A DNA stretch of 41,974 bases from Aeromicrobium sp. (GCA_014377785.1 JACMOZ010000026.1:1-41974), one strand, 5' to 3'. Shown: positions 1 to 8,692, counted from the stretch's first letter. Translations and numbers: made by a program. Notes: generated by a model not told the origin, from the letters alone.

Positions 1-819
1 GTGGATCGTTTGCAGGGCATCTGTCGAGTTGGGTTGTGCCATACCACCGGAGTTGTGAATGACCAGCATGGGCTTTTTGTAGCCCGAATCGCGAAGGTTA
101 TTGGACAACTGGTTCAGCGCATGGAACATCGTCTCGTGCAGGAACGCGTCCACAATCGTGGCCATGGCACGCACATATTCACCTTTACGACCCGACACCT
201 GACTGCTCAGGAGCACCGGGATGGAGCCCAATTCGTGAGTGGGATATTCATCGAGAATAATCTCCAGGACACGGTCTTCGTGGATCGAGTTTTCGGTAGC
301 ATTGGTCAGCGCGACAACAATCGCCTCGGCGCCGTTGTCCACGAGTTCGCGGACCTGGGCACGCACATCGTCGTACATGATGGGCACGAGCACTTCGCCC
401 ACCGAGTCGATACGTTCCTTGATCGAACGGATCAGGTGACGCGGGACCAGCGGGTCCGGGCGCTGGGCATCGGGCATGTCGCCCTGCTTGACCCCGTCCA
501 GTCCTTCGCCGTATCCACGTCCGCGTGAAAGCGGGATGGTGTCCTCGAAACCGTGCGTCACCAAGGCCGCAACCCGGGGGCCTTTCCCTTCGATCAAGGC
601 GTTGGTTCCGAGAGTGGTGGCGTAGCGGACCGAATCCACTTCGCGCAGTGCGGTGTCACGGCTCACGCCGGCACGTTCACAGGCCCGATCGAGCGCCTCA
701 TTGAATCCGAGCGCCAGGTTGTGGTGAGTCGTCAACGCCTTCGACTCGATATAGAGATCGTCCCAAACGAAGAAACAATCGCTGAAGGTGCCGCCGATAT
801 CAACGGAGATGCGTTTCAT
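1..819 (-). CDS. HyuA-type carboxylase subunit (Apc3/AcxA-like), 3' end outside the window
   Basis: The first 273 codons of a hydantoinase A/N-methylhydantoinase A family protein; the frame stays open to the window edge, so the stop lies outside. The product begins MKRISVDIGGTFSDCFFVWD, the actin-like ATPase phosphate loop of the family, and carries the usual TTLGTNALIEGKGPRVA stretch. Its ATG overlaps the stop of the preceding small subunit (ATGA), so translation is probably coupled. Family members activate a ketone or hydantoin carbonyl with ATP. Beside a zinc-type small subunit and a second HyuA-like protein, the best match is the large HyuA-like subunit of an acetophenone-carboxylase-type enzyme (Apc3) or the beta subunit of acetone carboxylase. 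The substrate cannot be read from the sequence. Confidence 0.85.
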   Translation of the reverse strand, partial: MKRISVDIGGTFSDCFFVWDDLYIESKALTTHHNLALGFNEALDRACERAGVSRDTALREVDSVRYATTLGTNALIEGKGPRVAALVTHGFEDTIPLSRGRGYGEGLDGVKQGDMPDAQRPDPLVPRHLIRSIKERIDSVGEVLVPIMYDDVRAQVRELVDNGAEAIVVALTNATENSIHEDRVLEIILDEYPTHELGSIPVLLSSQVSGRKGEYVRAMATIVDAFLHETMFHALNQLSNNLRDSGYKKPMLVIHNSGGMAQPNSTDALQTIH

Positions 820-1247
820 GACTGGTTCCCAACTGATTCGAATCGGGCGCTGAGATCGGTAGCCGCGTTTTCGCCGGGACCGTAATTGACGACCTCTTCG
901 GGGTCATCGCCGCGTGCTTCCCACTTCTCGCGAAGAGAGTCGATGTCCCAGATCATGTCGACCGTCGGCGGATGGCCCGGCGGCAGGTATTCGGCTTCGA
1001 TCTGGGTTCCGCAGGTCGGGCAGTAGAACTCGAGAATGCGGCAGAAGGCCGGGTCCGGGGAGAAGGTGAACTCATATTTCTCGGGGTCGAGGATCGGCGG
1101 GTGGATTTCGCGCGGATCGCGGTCATAGACCAGCGTCCCTTCCTTGTAGTTGCCGCGGGCATCGCCGAGATCATGGCCACAGACCCGGCATAGCCACCGT
1201 TCAGAGTCGAGATCGATGAACAAGTACTCCGTCATGGGAACTCGCAT
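816..1247 (-). CDS. Small zinc-type subunit of acetone/acetophenone carboxylase (AcxC/Apc2-like)
   Basis: A 143-residue protein of the acetone carboxylase gamma subunit family. Two CxxC pairs (C20/C23 and C76/C79) could form a zinc site, and the central RDPREIHPPILDPEKYEF block and the YLPPGHPPTVDMIWDID block are typical of the family. The length (about 16 kDa) fits Apc2 of acetophenone carboxylase rather than the larger gamma subunit of acetone carboxylase. It lies 63 bp after the first HyuA-like gene and overlaps the next one by four bases, so the three form one operon. A second in-frame ATG lies four codons in. A GGAAGG about 10 nt upstream supports the longer form. Confidence 0.85.
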   Translation of the reverse strand: MRVPMTEYLFIDLDSERWLCRVCGHDLGDARGNYKEGTLVYDRDPREIHPPILDPEKYEFTFSPDPAFCRILEFYCPTCGTQIEAEYLPPGHPPTVDMIWDIDSLREKWEARGDDPEEVVNYGPGENAATDLSARFESVGNQS

Positions 1248-1310
1248 GGTTTCCGTACCTTCCGTTAAGAGTGTTGTCAGTCGTTGAATTGTTGGCGGTT
1301 GCGTTGTCGG

Positions 1311-3167
1311 TTACTTCGCGTCGGTGAGCTGCAAGTCCCCCGCCGCCGAGATGTCGAGAGTCCAGCCACGTGGAACCCGCGCGGTGAAAAACGGTCCTTC
1401 GACAATGGCCGGCCCCTGTGCCGTTGCGCCCGGCACTTGATCGTCGAGCTGATAGACCGCAATGGTTTCGCCAGTCGTTGCCGACGAACGGACATCCCGG
1501 GTGCCGGCCGACACGGCGGCGCTCTTTCGATCCGGAGACCCGCCCTCGATGGTGGGGTGTGGCAACGCGTAGGTGGCTTTCAGCGAAAGGATCTCTTCAC
1601 CGTCTTCGGTGATGACGTTCCACTCGAGTTGGCAATCGCTCAGGTCGTGGCCCTCCTGGAACATGTCCCGGGAAGCATTGGCCTCCATGGCCCGCTTGGC
1701 CTCATCGACCTGTTCGACGCTCTTGCCGGTGATGTTGGTTTCGTAGGTCTGAGCGATATCGGAAAAGCTGATCCCAAAGGCCGAGAACACCGCGGCAAGT
1801 CTTGGCACCAATACGTGACGGATGCCGGCGATGCGCGCGGCACTGCAGGCACTCATCGGCCCGCCCCCGCCAAAGGCGGCCACCGTCGTCGTTTCGGCAT
1901 CGTCGACGAGATCGCCGAATGCTCCAGCCATCCGTGCCGAGTAGGTCTCTTCCATCGCGATCAACGCTTCGTTGAGACCGATGCCAAGCGGTTCGGCAAT
2001 GGTCTTGGTGATGACCGCCCTGGAGCGTTCGGCATCGAGCGCCATCTCGCCATTGAGGTACGTTTGCGGATCCAATACGCCGAGGAGCAAATTCACGTCG
2101 GTGATGGTGGCTTGCGTCCCGCCAAAGCCGAAGCAAGCGGGGCCGGGAGCCGCACCGACGCTCTCCGGGCCAACTGTTATTTCGCCATCCTTGACAGCGA
2201 TGATGGAACTGCCGCCGACTCCGGTGGAGCGAACGTTGCTCATCTCATAGGAGATTGCCACGCCTTTGACCGAACCGCGCCGGTCAGTGGCAATCGTCGA
2301 GTTGTGGACCGCACCGACGTCTGTTGTGGTTCCGCCGACGTCGATCATCAGGACGTTTTGGAGTCCATAGGCTTCGGCCAGGGCGCGGGTGCCCTCGAGC
2401 CCACCACGCGGTCCCGATGAATAGGTCTTGAGCGCCACCGATTTCGCGACCCTCGACGACGCGCCATCGTTGCGATAGATGAGCAGGGGATTCTTGACCT
2501 TGTGCGCGCGCAGCCGGTGTTCGGCGCTGTAAAGGAAACGTTCGACCGTCGGGTGCAAGAACGAGTTGATGATTCCGGACCAGATCTGACGCGGGCGCGA
2601 CGTGTCCGTGGCGAACTCCCAGGAAAAGAGAATCGGCACCGATCCCAGCAGGTGTCGCGGGAAGTTTTTGAGCATCGCACGCTTGTAAAGTTGTTCGCGT
2701 TCCAGAGTTGCGGCGGCCACGATCAACCGTTCCGCTCCCGCGGTCGTCAACCGGTTGATTTCGGCAACAAGATTCGATCGGAGATCGTCTTCTGTGCCTT
2801 CTTCGGCTACAACGGCGACCCGTTCACCGACAAAGTCATCAAAGAGCGACGCGGACTCCTCAGAGTCCCGCAGTTCTTCGACCAGGCGCGGATTGTCGGT
2901 GATAAGCCCGATGAGCGGACCCTTGCGCTCGACCAGGGCGTTCGTGCCCTGGGTGGAGGAATAGCGGATGTGTCGGGTGGAATGAAGCAGCTTCGCCAGA
3001 TTCGGTTCCCCAAAGAGCTGGGTCGACGCTTTGGTGATGCCGTCGAAGAGGCATTGCGAGAGGTCGGCCGGGGTGGTGAGCGTCTTCGTGAAGGTGAAGT
3101 CCGCTCCACTGCCGACGACGATATCGGTGAGCGTTCCGCCGTTATCAATGTTGATCAGCCGTTCCAT
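1311..3167 (-). CDS. HyuA-type carboxylase subunit (Apc1-like)
   Basis: A 618-residue hydantoinase/oxoprolinase family protein and the first gene of the carboxylase operon. The N-terminus (MERLINIDNGGTLTDIVVG) is the nucleotide-binding loop; the middle holds VLMIDVGGTTTDVGAV and AAFGGGGPMSACSAARIAGI, the signatures of the HyuA ATPase core. With the small zinc subunit and a second HyuA-like gene after it, the order matches apc1-apc2-apc3 of acetophenone carboxylase from denitrifying bacteria. The HyuB-like (Apc4) and Apc5 genes would then be expected beyond the window. Note NGGTLTD in the first loop where many relatives have GGTFTD. The start is supported by AAGGGA seven bases upstream. It probably carboxylates a ketone with bicarbonate and ATP in the cytoplasm; which ketone is unknown. 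Confidence 0.85.
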   Translation of the reverse strand: MERLINIDNGGTLTDIVVGSGADFTFTKTLTTPADLSQCLFDGITKASTQLFGEPNLAKLLHSTRHIRYSSTQGTNALVERKGPLIGLITDNPRLVEELRDSEESASLFDDFVGERVAVVAEEGTEDDLRSNLVAEINRLTTAGAERLIVAAATLEREQLYKRAMLKNFPRHLLGSVPILFSWEFATDTSRPRQIWSGIINSFLHPTVERFLYSAEHRLRAHKVKNPLLIYRNDGASSRVAKSVALKTYSSGPRGGLEGTRALAEAYGLQNVLMIDVGGTTTDVGAVHNSTIATDRRGSVKGVAISYEMSNVRSTGVGGSSIIAVKDGEITVGPESVGAAPGPACFGFGGTQATITDVNLLLGVLDPQTYLNGEMALDAERSRAVITKTIAEPLGIGLNEALIAMEETYSARMAGAFGDLVDDAETTTVAAFGGGGPMSACSAARIAGIRHVLVPRLAAVFSAFGISFSDIAQTYETNITGKSVEQVDEAKRAMEANASRDMFQEGHDLSDCQLEWNVITEDGEEILSLKATYALPHPTIEGGSPDRKSAAVSAGTRDVRSSATTGETIAVYQLDDQVPGATAQGPAIVEGPFFTARVPRGWTLDISAAGDLQLTDAK

Positions 3168-3179
3168 AAGAGTCCCTTT

Positions 3180-3209
3180 GCGTTTGAGTGACGCTGCGTT
3201 TGAGTGACG
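3180..3209. repeat. Two tandem 14-bp repeats in the carboxylase operon leader
   Basis: GCGTTTGAGTGACG occurs at 3180-3193 and again at 3196-3209, a 16-bp period. The copies lie just upstream of the first carboxylase gene on the minus strand and would be in its leader or promoter. Function unknown; a regulator site is one possibility, slippage duplication another. Confidence 0.7.
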
Positions 3210-3283
3210 GCAACGCTGCGGCTATCGGTTTGCTGCGGCGACGGCCACATTTTCAACGGTGTCTCAGGACGCGCGATGTGGCG

Positions 3284-3300
3284 TGTCTCACAATCGGACA
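3284..3300. promoter_or_regulatory. Candidate operator between the carboxylase operon and its regulator
   Basis: TGTCTCACAATCGGACA contains the inverted arms TGTC/GACA separated by nine bases. A second TGTCTCA starts at 3260. TGTC-n-GACA arms resemble upstream activating sites of AcoR/XylR-type activators, and this is the only intergenic space between the operon and the AcoR-like gene. The arms are short, so the call is tentative. Confidence 0.35.
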
Positions 3301-3366
3301 GTTTCCGGACTTCCCCTGTTTAGGTAGCCGGGGGATGATTGACGAGTCCACCGAAGAGGAGTTGAG

Positions 3367-5214
3367 ATGCCCGAGCTCGCCAACAGGCGTCTGAGAATCG
3401 CGATCGCACGTGCCGATTTCCTCAACTCCGGCCGGGCTCAAACCGAGGCTGTTCCCGACATCGTGGCGGCGTCGTGGAAGCGGTCTTTCTCCGCCGGAGT
3501 GGACGCCGCGACGTCGCAAGCCAACTACCACAACGACCTCGACGTCTCGGGCCGCCTCATGCGTTGTTCCCAGCCGATCATCGGCCGGCTCAGCGACGGG
3601 ACGCGCGACATGCCCTTGAGCATCGCGCTCACCGACAGCAAGGCCAGGATCCTGCGCCGCTCGGACACCGACAAGACCATCGGCATGCTGCTGGACAAAG
3701 TTTCCCTCGCTCCCGGGTTCGAATATGCCGAAGACGGTGTCGGGACGAACGGCATCGGCACCGTGTTCGAGTCAGGCCAGCCGATCTACATCGTGGGGCC
3801 CGAGCACTTTCACGAGCAGTTACAGCCATTCGCGTGTGCAGGCACGCCGATCATGGACCCCCTCACCGGCAAGGTTGAGGGCGTGCTCGACATCAGTTGC
3901 CTGACCGAGCACTCGAGCCCGCTGATGCATTCGCTCGTCAGGTCCGCAGCCCACGACATCGAGCACAACCTTCTCATCGACCGCAACCAATGCCAGCAGG
4001 CACTTTTCGAGACCTTCGTCCGGCTCGACGCCCGTACGCGAGGTGCCGTCATGGCGGTCGGCGGTACCGTGGTCATGGGAAATGCCATGGCGCAAAGCCT
4101 GCTCGACCCGGCCGAACAGTTGACGATTCAGGAACACGTGCGTTATCTCATGATTGGTCATGACCGGCCCGTCGACCAGATCGCGTTGGCCTCCGGCAAG
4201 GTCGTCCGAATGCGTGGAACCCGCATCGTCGTGGGCAAGGACATCGCCGGGATGGTCGTAGCCGTCGACATCGTGTCGGAGGCTACGGCGTCGGCGCACG
4301 AGTCGACCGTGCCCGAGGACAGGATCGTCGAACTGCCCTCGACCAAAGTCGGTTCGTCCTTGAACATCGCGGCCCTGAGCGCCCCGGTCGCGACCCTCAG
4401 CGCGAGCCGGTCGCCGTTGTGGAAACGTGCGGTCGACGGCATCGAGTCCGCCCTCGCCGATCACGGCGCGCTGCTGGTCATGGGCGAGACGGGCTCGGGG
4501 AAGTTCTCGCTCGTCGCCGAGATTTATCATCGCGCCAGTCCCGGCGGTCGCAGTCTCGTCTTCGATGCGGCCAACATCGGCCGGCACAGTTACGACGATG
4601 CCGAGGAGGCGCTGGAAGCGACCTCGGTTCCGACGCTCTATATTTTCCGGAACATCGACGAACTGTCCACCGAAGGCGTCGAGCGTCTCGATACTTTCCT
4701 CATTGCGCTGGCCGAAAGCGACCGGCCCGCATACATCACCGCGACCCTCTCGGATGCAAACCTCGACTCCGATCTGCCATTTCGTGACCTGCTTGCACAT
4801 TTCCAACAAGCGGTCACGGTACCGCCGTTGCGTCACCGGACCGAGGACCTGCCTGACCTTGTCTCACGCGTGCTGACCACCGTCGCCGGTCGCCGCGACG
4901 TCAGCATCGGGCCGGCGGCGATGCGGGTGATCACGGGCTACACCTGGCCCCGAAACATCCGGCAACTCGAAGAAGCGCTCAAGTCCGCCTTGCTCAAGCG
5001 GCCAGTCGGCGAAATACAGCCCGAGGATCTCCCAGGCTACTGCCACAACACCGCTCGCAGGCACCTCTCGGGCATGGAAGCCATGGAGCGGGATGTGATC
5101 GTCAAAGCCCTCCACGACGCGGAAGGCAACCGTGTGCGGGCCGCCATGGCCCTGGGCATCGCCCGGTCGTCGTTATATCGCAAACTCAAGAGTTTTGGTA
5201 TCACGACGATCTGA
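3367..5214 (+). CDS. AcoR-like transcriptional regulator (GAF, AAA+ and Fis-type HTH), lacking the sigma-54 contact loop
   Basis: A 615-residue protein built like the sigma-54 activators of the AcoR/AcxR group. A GAF sensor includes the group signature GVGTNGIGT (about 124-132); an AAA+ module has Walker A GETGSGK (373-379) and the distal block PLRHRTEDLPDLV; the C-terminal Fis helix-turn-helix ends ALGIARSSLYRKLKSFGI. I see no GAFTGA loop, the part that touches sigma-54, and the central AAA+ region is shortened. This fits the actinobacterial relatives (for example MimR, which controls propane/acetone monooxygenase genes in mycobacteria), which work without sigma-54. Divergent position makes it the likely regulator of the ketone carboxylase operon. 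AGAGGAG precedes the ATG. Confidence 0.88.
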   Translation: MPELANRRLRIAIARADFLNSGRAQTEAVPDIVAASWKRSFSAGVDAATSQANYHNDLDVSGRLMRCSQPIIGRLSDGTRDMPLSIALTDSKARILRRSDTDKTIGMLLDKVSLAPGFEYAEDGVGTNGIGTVFESGQPIYIVGPEHFHEQLQPFACAGTPIMDPLTGKVEGVLDISCLTEHSSPLMHSLVRSAAHDIEHNLLIDRNQCQQALFETFVRLDARTRGAVMAVGGTVVMGNAMAQSLLDPAEQLTIQEHVRYLMIGHDRPVDQIALASGKVVRMRGTRIVVGKDIAGMVVAVDIVSEATASAHESTVPEDRIVELPSTKVGSSLNIAALSAPVATLSASRSPLWKRAVDGIESALADHGALLVMGETGSGKFSLVAEIYHRASPGGRSLVFDAANIGRHSYDDAEEALEATSVPTLYIFRNIDELSTEGVERLDTFLIALAESDRPAYITATLSDANLDSDLPFRDLLAHFQQAVTVPPLRHRTEDLPDLVSRVLTTVAGRRDVSIGPAAMRVITGYTWPRNIRQLEEALKSALLKRPVGEIQPEDLPGYCHNTARRHLSGMEAMERDVIVKALHDAEGNRVRAAMALGIARSSLYRKLKSFGITTI

Positions 5215-5247
5215 CCCGGCGTACTTACTGCGCGGCGGCATGATTTC

Positions 5248-5280
5248 CCGGAAGAGAAGCAGCCGCGTCCGGGCTTCCGG
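5248..5280. terminator. Possible stem-loop between convergent genes
   Basis: CCGGAAG (5248-5254) and CTTCCGG (5274-5280) form a 7-bp inverted repeat in the 72-bp gap between the regulator and the convergent heliorhodopsin gene. There is no T-tract, so it is only a candidate bidirectional terminator. Confidence 0.35.
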
Positions 5281-5286
5281 CGTCGC

Positions 5287-6102
5287 TCAGCCGACGAGAG
5301 TATTGGCGAAAATTTGCCAGGCAAGCGCGCTCTTTGCCGCCAGGCTCAACCAGATGTAGACACGCTCGCCGAAGAGGTAGTCGCTCCATCTGCCTTTGCC
5401 GCGGTACTGGAGCCACTGATTGAGGGCGAAGCAATTGAAGAAGGCGAAGATGCTGACGAAGATGCCGTAGACGAAGTTGGGGACGGCCGAACCGCTGCCG
5501 ACCAAGTAGACCGTGATCACGATCCACGGCACCGCCCCGACGATGGAGCCCATGGTGAATGGCGTCCACCACGTCGACGTCCGTTCGGGTGGATTGGCCA
5601 TCTCCATGAGCCAGCCGAAGAGGATCATGGCGACGTTCACGCCGGCGATGGCGAGGAGGGCCGCAAGGTCCTGGATACCCGGCAGGAGCGCAATGACGAC
5701 GATCATCAGCGTAGAGGACAAGGAGTATTCGACCCAACGAAAGCGGTTGATCCCGTTGGCCAGTTCGTGTCGATACCGCTCCCATCCAATCGGTGAGGCA
5801 ATCAGCAGGTGGAAGAACGCCGATAGGTACAGGAACGCGACGGTCACGACGGCCAGGGGAAGGCCGAACGCGGAAGCGAGCCGATTCGGATCTACCCCCG
5901 GTCCGGGTTGGGCGTTGCCGTAGAACGTAATGACTTCGATCGAGAAGCCGGTGGCCAGCAGCAGCATCACTGTGGCGGAGGCCGCGTGGATTACTCCCAT
6001 GATGAGATTGAAACGGCGAAGTTTCGCCACTTGTTGACGCCAGGGTTCGGTCTGGTCGTCGGCAATCCTCGAGAGTCGCTTCGCATCATCGAAAGTGTTC
6101 AC
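5287..6102 (-). CDS. Heliorhodopsin
   Basis: A 271-residue seven-helix membrane protein of the heliorhodopsin family, light-absorbing retinal proteins inserted with the N-terminus inside the cell, opposite to type 1 rhodopsins. The last helix has the retinal lysine in SLAAKSALAWQ (K257). Helix 3 has RWVEYSLSSTLMI, with E125 as the likely Schiff-base counterion. Further family blocks are GVNVAMILFGWLMEMAN and VPWIVITVYLVG in the middle, and ALNQWLQYRGKGRWSDY before helix 7. The start is GTG with AGGA seven bases upstream. The gene is convergent with the AcoR-like regulator and divergent from an aquaporin gene. No retinal synthesis gene (brp/blh, crtI, crtY) is in the window, so the chromophore source is not shown. 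Function in actinomycetes is unsettled; sensing or enzyme regulation has been proposed. Confidence 0.93.
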   Translation of the reverse strand: MNTFDDAKRLSRIADDQTEPWRQQVAKLRRFNLIMGVIHAASATVMLLLATGFSIEVITFYGNAQPGPGVDPNRLASAFGLPLAVVTVAFLYLSAFFHLLIASPIGWERYRHELANGINRFRWVEYSLSSTLMIVVIALLPGIQDLAALLAIAGVNVAMILFGWLMEMANPPERTSTWWTPFTMGSIVGAVPWIVITVYLVGSGSAVPNFVYGIFVSIFAFFNCFALNQWLQYRGKGRWSDYLFGERVYIWLSLAAKSALAWQIFANTLVG

Positions 6103-6420
6103 AGGTGGATCCTAGGCGAGATATAGCTCAAAGCGACGGAGCGCTCATCGGAAAAGCACTCAGCCGTCAACCTTGGGCCAGTCCTCGGCCAGGGTCGTCG
6201 ACCCGCACCGGGTGGTCAGTGTGGCCCTTTGACCCACCGCGATCAAACGTCGCCATGTCCGACCCGTTGAGCTGGGCTCCGGTAGGCCAACGCTCCGAGT
6301 TGCATGCCTTCCCCTTGCGACCCAAACCGTTAGGCTTGATTGAGACCAAAGCGATTCCGAACGCTCGACGGTCCGGGCCCTTGGTCGTCACTCGACGTTT
6401 TCTGATCGAAGGGCATGAGC
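6103..6420. other. Divergent intergenic region, heliorhodopsin/aquaporin
   Basis: About 318 bases without a supportable gene. It must hold the two divergent promoters. An AT-rich GCTATATC near 6115-6125 (minus strand) could be the heliorhodopsin -10 region. I find no convincing operator or RNA element. Confidence 0.5.
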
Positions 6421-7182
6421 ATGACCGTATCCTTGCCGCGTCGGATCCTCGCCGAACTCCTCGGCACCGCACTGCTCGCATTCTTTGGACCGGGGGCTGT
6501 AGTGGCGGCCCTGACGTTGGGCAAGGGATCGCTGGATTATGCAGGTTTGGGATTCATCGCTTTGTCCTTCGGGCTCGTCGTCGCCCTGGTGATCTATACG
6601 CTGGGAACGACTTCGGGTGCACACATCAACCCCGCCGTGACTGTCGCACTCGCGGTCACGGGACGGTTTCGATGGGTCGAGGTCCCTGCCTACGTCGGAG
6701 CGCAAGTCGTCGGTGCCGTGCTCGGCGCCTTCCTCATGGTCGGAGTAGCCGGGACAAAGGCGGCCACCGCCGCCGGCGTCGGTCTGACCTCGACCGCGCC
6801 GGGTGTCAGTAACGGACAGGCGGTGCTGGCTGAGGGGGTCGGCACCTTCCTGCTGATGTTCACCATCATGGCAGTGGCCGTGGATCGACGGGCGCCGGTT
6901 GGGTGGGCCGGCTTCCTCATCGGATTGGCCGTGGTCTGCGAAATCGTCGTCATCGGTCCCTTCACGGGCGGATCGGTTAACCCCGCCCGAACCATCGGCC
7001 CTTACCTCGCCAACACGATGTCCGGCGGCACGACTCCTTGGGGCGAACTCTGGATTTACGTCGTCGGACCGGTGGTCGGCGCCGCGCTGGCGGCTTTTGT
7101 GTACGACCGGCTGGTACAGCCCGACCTCGACGACGCGCATGTGGTCACCGAGGAGCCTGGAGCGGCATCCGATCAGAGCTAG
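6421..7182 (+). CDS. MIP family channel, aquaporin type
   Basis: A six-helix major intrinsic protein of 253 residues with both pore motifs: GAHINPAVT in the first half and GGSVNPARTIGP in the second. The residue after the second NPAR is Thr, as in water channels; glycerol facilitators normally have Asp there. A water-selective channel is therefore more likely than GlpF. An in-frame ATG also lies at 6415, but GAAGGG sits only one base before it and seven before the ATG at 6421, so I prefer 6421. The C-terminal tail after the last helix is short and acidic. The gene is divergent from the heliorhodopsin gene and shares its upstream region. Confidence 0.9.
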   Translation: MTVSLPRRILAELLGTALLAFFGPGAVVAALTLGKGSLDYAGLGFIALSFGLVVALVIYTLGTTSGAHINPAVTVALAVTGRFRWVEVPAYVGAQVVGAVLGAFLMVGVAGTKAATAAGVGLTSTAPGVSNGQAVLAEGVGTFLLMFTIMAVAVDRRAPVGWAGFLIGLAVVCEIVVIGPFTGGSVNPARTIGPYLANTMSGGTTPWGELWIYVVGPVVGAALAAFVYDRLVQPDLDDAHVVTEEPGAASDQS

Positions 7183-7474
7183 CGGCCCGTCGCTGGTGAC
7201 ATTGCGCCGGCACTGCGGCAAGGCCAAAGAGCAAGGACCGATTGAACAGCCACGGCCGACCGCGGCGCGTTCCCACTGTCCGAAATTCGAAGCGCGTTCA
7301 CAACTTCTCCGTGGTACGTTCAAAATGAGGTCGGCTGCAGCAGAAATGCCGACGGGCCGAGCATGTGTTTCACGAATCCTTGGCCCCCAGCGGACGTCCT
7401 CAGCAATCCGAATGCCACCTCGCAATGGGCGTTTTCTACCTGATCAGGCCCAAACGACCAGGAAGGGACGCACA

Positions 7475-8692
7475 ATGTCAGAGAATAAAGCGGTTGCCTA
7501 CAAAGGCGCGGGAAAAGTCGAAGTTATCGACACCGACTATCCCACCTTCGAGTTGAAGGACGGGCCCGGCGTCAACCCGGCCAATGTGGGTCGGAAGGTG
7601 CCCCACGGGGTCATCCTCAAGACCGTCGCGACCAACATCTGTGGATCGGACCAGCATATGGTCCGAGGCCGCACCACCGCGCCGGTCGGTCTTGTCCTCG
7701 GGCACGAGATCAGCGGAGAAGTGGTCGAAGCCGGCCCGGATGTCGAATTCATCAAGGTCGGCGACATCGTCTCGGTCCCGTTCAATATCTCCTGCGGCCG
7801 CTGCCGCAACTGTAAGGAGCGCAAGACCGGCATCTGTCTGAACGTGAACCCGGACCGCCCAGGCAGCGCTTACGGCTACGTGGATATGGGTGGCTGGGTC
7901 GGTGGCCAGGCCGAGTATGTGCTGGTGCCGTACGCAGACTGGAACCTGCTGAAGTTCCCCGACAGGGATCAGGCCCTGGAGAAGATCATGGACCTGACCA
8001 TGCTCTCGGATATCTTCCCCACCGGCTTCCACGGCTGCGTTACAGCCGGAGTCGGCGTCGGCTCCACCGTCTACATTGCCGGTGCCGGCCCGGTCGGGCT
8101 GGCTGCCGCAACGGGGGCGCAACTGCTGGGTGCCGCCGTGGTCATCGTCGCTGATCTGAACGCGGACCGGCTGGCCCAGGCGCGCAGCTTCGGCTGTGAA
8201 ACCGTCGATCTGACAAAGGGCGGCCCGGCTGAGCAAATCGAGCAGATCCTCGGTGTCCCAGAGGTCGACTGTGGTGTGGACGCCGTCGGCTTCGAGGCCA
8301 AGGCTCATGGTGCGGGTTCCACGTCTGAGGCGCCGGCCACGGTGCTCAACTCGCTGATGGACATCACTGCCGCCGGCGGTTCACTGGGCATCCCGGGGCT
8401 CTACGTCACTGGAGACCCGGGCGCCAGTGACGAGGCGTCGCAAAAAGGCTCGTTGTCACTCAGCCTCGGGACCGGCTGGGCCAAGTCCCTGGGGTTCGTC
8501 ACCGGACAGTGCCCGGTGATGAAGTACAACCACGGTTTGATGATGGCGATCCTGCATGACAAAGTGCACATCGCCAAGAATGTCAATGCCCAGGCCATCT
8601 CGCTGAACGATGCGCCACGAGGCTATGCCGAGTTCGACGCCGGCGCGGCCACGAAGTACGTGTTGAATCCGAACGGGTACATCAAGGCCTGA
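7475..8692 (+). CDS. fdhA: Glutathione-independent formaldehyde dehydrogenase (zinc-type, NAD-linked)
   Basis: A 405-residue zinc alcohol dehydrogenase family enzyme that oxidises formaldehyde to formate with NAD, like the Pseudomonas putida FdhA. Catalytic zinc ligands are in NICGSDQHMVRGRT (C56) and GHE (H77-E78). The structural zinc site is C107, C110, C113 and C121 in CGRCRNCKERKTGIC. The nucleotide fold has GAGPVGLAAATGAQ, followed by the acidic D in VIVADLN that favours NAD. The open frame continues upstream, but GGAAGGG seven bases before the ATG at 7475 and the start of homology fix the start. The 292 bases upstream show no gene. The enzyme may detoxify formaldehyde from methylated substrates; aldehyde dismutation is an alternative known in this family. 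Confidence 0.92.
   Translation: MSENKAVAYKGAGKVEVIDTDYPTFELKDGPGVNPANVGRKVPHGVILKTVATNICGSDQHMVRGRTTAPVGLVLGHEISGEVVEAGPDVEFIKVGDIVSVPFNISCGRCRNCKERKTGICLNVNPDRPGSAYGYVDMGGWVGGQAEYVLVPYADWNLLKFPDRDQALEKIMDLTMLSDIFPTGFHGCVTAGVGVGSTVYIAGAGPVGLAAATGAQLLGAAVVIVADLNADRLAQARSFGCETVDLTKGGPAEQIEQILGVPEVDCGVDAVGFEAKAHGAGSTSEAPATVLNSLMDITAAGGSLGIPGLYVTGDPGASDEASQKGSLSLSLGTGWAKSLGFVTGQCPVMKYNHGLMMAILHDKVHIAKNVNAQAISLNDAPRGYAEFDAGAATKYVLNPNGYIKA

Noticed and set aside
1284-2420. Long plus-strand open frame (378 codons) opposite the Apc1-like gene
   Set aside because: It is the complement of a clear HyuA gene in GC-rich DNA; its translation has no family character.
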